Of a DNA stretch of 64,000 bases, positions 62,103 through 64,000 are shown piece after piece (the first letter of the stretch is position 1; every line of letters begins with the position of its first letter). Under the pieces are notes generated by a model. The model was not told where the DNA came from. It was given only the letters and a program-made list of their open reading frames with translations, and ran no database searches. The position numbers and the translations under genes are program-made. Source of the stretch: Microvirga arsenatis (GTDB lineage: Bacteria; Pseudomonadota; Alphaproteobacteria; Rhizobiales; Beijerinckiaceae); assembly GCF_009910705.1 (NCBI RefSeq), contig NZ_JAAAXJ010000006.1, forward strand, positions 1 to 64,000, read 5' to 3'.

Positions 62103-63478
62103 GCCGTTTAGATCTGATTCCACAGCAGACGCCTCGGGTGATGGACACGCAATCCTCGCGCCATGCACCTTCTGCGTCGGAGAGCAAGTCGGAAGGCGGG
62201 CGGGCAGCCGGCCAGGGCGGGTTCGAGGCTCTTCTGGATGGTTTCACGAAGGAGCAGTCTGGAGCGGTAGCATATTCAGACGGCGAAGCAGGAAGCTTGG
62301 GGAAACTGCTCGGAGATACTCTCTCAGCCTCGCTCAGCTCGGATGCTTCCACGTTGGACGCGCTGTTGCCCGACATGCCGGCAGCTGCCGACTCGACGAC
62401 TCCGGGATCCTTGCAGGCAGGAAGCATCGTCTCCTCGCTGATCGAAAACCTGCTGCCCAAGATCCTGCCCTCATTACAGGTTGGTAACGGCTCCGAGACT
62501 GGCCAGCATGGATCGACGCCCTTCTCATCGCCCTCCCTCATGCTTCCCATGGAGCCGAGCGAGATCGGCATCGGCAATGGCGTGCTCGGCGATAGAGTAG
62601 CGGTTTCGGTCCAGCATCAGGAAACCCACTTCAAGCCTATCGTCGAGGGATTCGAATCGATCTGGCAGGAAGGCGGCACCGATACGCCGGCCCTGCAGGA
62701 AGAACCTGCATCGGAGGTCCAGACCGTGAAGAAGGATCCGGCCGGAGCGCGTGGGCAGGTTCCCGGCGGCGCCCTGCTGCAGCAGGAGGCTCCAGGTCTC
62801 GAGAATCATACATCGCGCGAGCGGTCCGAAGAGGAACACAGGGGCGCGACGGCCCGGGTGCTCGACCGGCCTGGCGAGCGGATGGACGTTCAGAAGCCAT
62901 CCGCTGCCGGCGGCCTGAAGAACGAGCCCGTGTCGCTCCCCTCCGGGACGCTTCAGCAGATTGCCTCGGCCGTCATCGAGGATGTGAGCAAGGCCGCAAC
63001 CCCTCACGCTCCAGGGCTCCAGGGTGACGCCCTGAACAGGGTCGCCGTCGCACGAGCGTCAGCAGGTGCCCTGAGGGTTCTCAACCTGCAGCTCAATCCG
63101 GTCGAACTGGGGCTGGTGACGATCAAGATGCGGCTTGCAGGCGATGGCATCGAGATGGAGCTTCAGGCCGAGAACGAGGATACCGTGGCACTTCTCAGGA
63201 ATGATGCCGACAAGCTGTCCAACCTCCTGCGCGCATCCGGCTACCGCCCAGATACCATCACCATCCAGCCTGCCGACAATTCCGCTCATGATCGTGGTTC
63301 ATTTCAGCGCCTTCAGTCATCGCCGGACCAGGGATTCCAGCAGGGAGCCGCACCCGGGCAGGGAGGGTCCGAGCGCCGGCAGAATGAACACCGCAGAGAT
63401 GGCGAAACAGGCCTCCCGAACGACCGGAGGGATGATCGGGCTCCTGGCGCTGGTCGCACTGGCGGGGTCTACCTCTGA
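62099..63478 (+). CDS. fliK: Flagellar hook-length control protein FliK (MotD)
   Basis: The protein has 459 residues. It sets hook length and switches export specificity; rhizobia first named it MotD. The N-terminal 320 residues are Ser/Gly/Glu-rich and disordered, as usual. The C-terminal Flg_hook domain has LRVLNLQLNPVELGLVTIKMRLAGDGIEMELQAENEDTVALLRND at about 325-369. It follows motC with an ATGA overlap. The lytic transglycosylase gene starts inside its 3' end. Confidence 0.88.
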   Translation: MSRLDLIPQQTPRVMDTQSSRHAPSASESKSEGGRAAGQGGFEALLDGFTKEQSGAVAYSDGEAGSLGKLLGDTLSASLSSDASTLDALLPDMPAAADSTTPGSLQAGSIVSSLIENLLPKILPSLQVGNGSETGQHGSTPFSSPSLMLPMEPSEIGIGNGVLGDRVAVSVQHQETHFKPIVEGFESIWQEGGTDTPALQEEPASEVQTVKKDPAGARGQVPGGALLQQEAPGLENHTSRERSEEEHRGATARVLDRPGERMDVQKPSAAGGLKNEPVSLPSGTLQQIASAVIEDVSKAATPHAPGLQGDALNRVAVARASAGALRVLNLQLNPVELGLVTIKMRLAGDGIEMELQAENEDTVALLRNDADKLSNLLRASGYRPDTITIQPADNSAHDRGSFQRLQSSPDQGFQQGAAPGQGGSERRQNEHRRDGETGLPNDRRDDRAPGAGRTGGVYL

Positions 63479-64000
63479 CGCAGCATTCCCTGCTGCAGCG
63501 CAGGCTCAGGATCAGGCCGGCCTGTGCGAGAGAGAGATGGTGAGGGCGGCATCCAAGTACGGCGTTCCTCTCGGCATGCTCTACTCGGTCGGCCTGACGG
63601 AGACGGGCCGTCGCGGAAGCCTGCAGCCCTACGCCATGAACGTGGAAGGCAAGGCCATCTTCTCGAAGTCGGCGGCCGAGGCGATCCAGCGCTTCGAGGA
63701 GGCTACTCGGGCTGGAGCCAGGCTCGTCGATCTCGGCTGCATGCAGATCAACCATTTCTATCATCGCGAGAACTTCCCGTCGCTTGCCAGCATGCTCGAT
63801 CCCCGCGCCAATGTGGAATACGCCGCACGCTTCCTCCGGGAGCTGAAAGGGCGCCACGACAGCTGGACGATGGCAATCGCCCGCTATCACGCGGGCCCCA
63901 ATAACGATCCCGCGCAGAAGCGCTATGTCTGCCGCGTCATCGCCAACATGGTTGCAACCGGATTCGGCCAGTGGACGCCGGCCGCGCGATCCTTCTGCTC
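63384..64000 (+). CDS. Lytic transglycosylase, flagellum-associated (partial, runs off right edge)
   Basis: At least 205 residues are in the window and the frame is open to the end. An N-terminal hydrophobic stretch (about 16-40, GGMIGLLALVALAGSTSDAAFPAAAQA) is a signal peptide. The SLT-like fold has GLTETGRRG (catalytic Glu near 73), LGCMQINHFYH at about 117-127 and IARYHAGPN at about 168-176. The gene starts within fliK in another frame (95-base overlap); ATGs at 63399 and 63432 are alternatives. Position after motD/fliK matches rhizobial orf38 and the flagellum-specific SltF idea: an enzyme that opens peptidoglycan for the rod. Confidence 0.82.
   Translation, partial: MNTAEMAKQASRTTGGMIGLLALVALAGSTSDAAFPAAAQAQDQAGLCEREMVRAASKYGVPLGMLYSVGLTETGRRGSLQPYAMNVEGKAIFSKSAAEAIQRFEEATRAGARLVDLGCMQINHFYHRENFPSLASMLDPRANVEYAARFLRELKGRHDSWTMAIARYHAGPNNDPAQKRYVCRVIANMVATGFGQWTPAARSFC

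Noticed and set aside
1..64000. tRNA, rRNA, CRISPR, IS or prophage elements
   Set aside because: No cloverleaf ends, direct-repeat arrays, transposase motifs or integrase motifs were found by reading both strands.

Overview
The window looks like about 64 kb of chromosome from an alphaproteobacterium of the Hyphomicrobiales (Rhizobiales), probably Methylobacteriaceae such as Microvirga or Methylobacterium. The grounds are high GC, frequent ATGA/TGATG gene overlaps and TTG/GTG starts, a Rem/FtcR-type flagellar regulator, a FixL/FixJ pair, the rhizobial flgBC-fliE-flgGAI-motE-flgH-fliLP and fliF-fliH-motB-motC-fliK orders, and perfect matches to the EcfG general-stress promoter. The genus is inference. 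I saw no rRNA, tRNA, CRISPR, IS element or prophage.

Layout. 1-9.3 kb: mixed housekeeping and stress genes (degenerate CYTH protein, lytic transglycosylase, DUF6152/DUF6644-like pair, HlyU-like protein, catalase, BrkB membrane protein, a phosphoribosyltransferase/kinase-like fusion, zinc alcohol dehydrogenase). 9.8-14.6 kb: the stress operon prkA-yeaH-spoVR. 15.65-31.4 kb: a large sugar and glycosyltransferase cluster. 31.7-38.1 kb: a second BrkB protein, small proteins, a lone receiver protein, an aldose-epimerase-like protein and a GAF/PAS/GGDEF/EAL protein. 38.9-44.4 kb: FtcR-like regulator and a hybrid cheA-cheW-cheZ operon. 44.5-50.7 kb: heparinase II/III-like protein and a fixLJ-type oxygen-sensing pair on the opposite strand. 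51.1-64 kb: a flagellar basal body, export and motor operon running off the right edge into a lytic transglycosylase.

The most interesting part is the 15.65-31.4 kb cluster. Two divergent operons start at 23.1-23.5 kb. One runs leftward: inositol-3-phosphate synthase, histidine phosphatase, CgeB-type glycosyltransferase, sugar nucleotidyltransferase, TIGR04290-type methyltransferase, glycoside hydrolase. The other runs rightward: two sugar-nucleotide epimerases, a GT4 enzyme, three CgeB-type enzymes, then UDP-xylose synthase. Two sugar oxidoreductases converge on it from the left. The intergenic region holds three perfect GGAAC-N16/17-CGTT elements; two are divergent and share the same AACGTT core. 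This suggests the pathway is made as part of the PhyR/EcfG general stress response. No flippase, polymerase or exporter is present, so the product may be an intracellular or lipid-linked xylose- and/or inositol-containing glycoside (inference). The hydrolase has its clan GH-A barrel in circularly permuted order: the acid/base motif WNEPN is at residues 8-12 and strands 1-3 of the barrel are at the C-terminus.

Other points are a CheA in which a tandem 32-residue repeat sits where a P2 domain would be, a FixL whose heme His and distal Arg are both kept, and four TTAA boxes phased at 10-11 bp (CtrA-like) upstream of the flagellar regulator.
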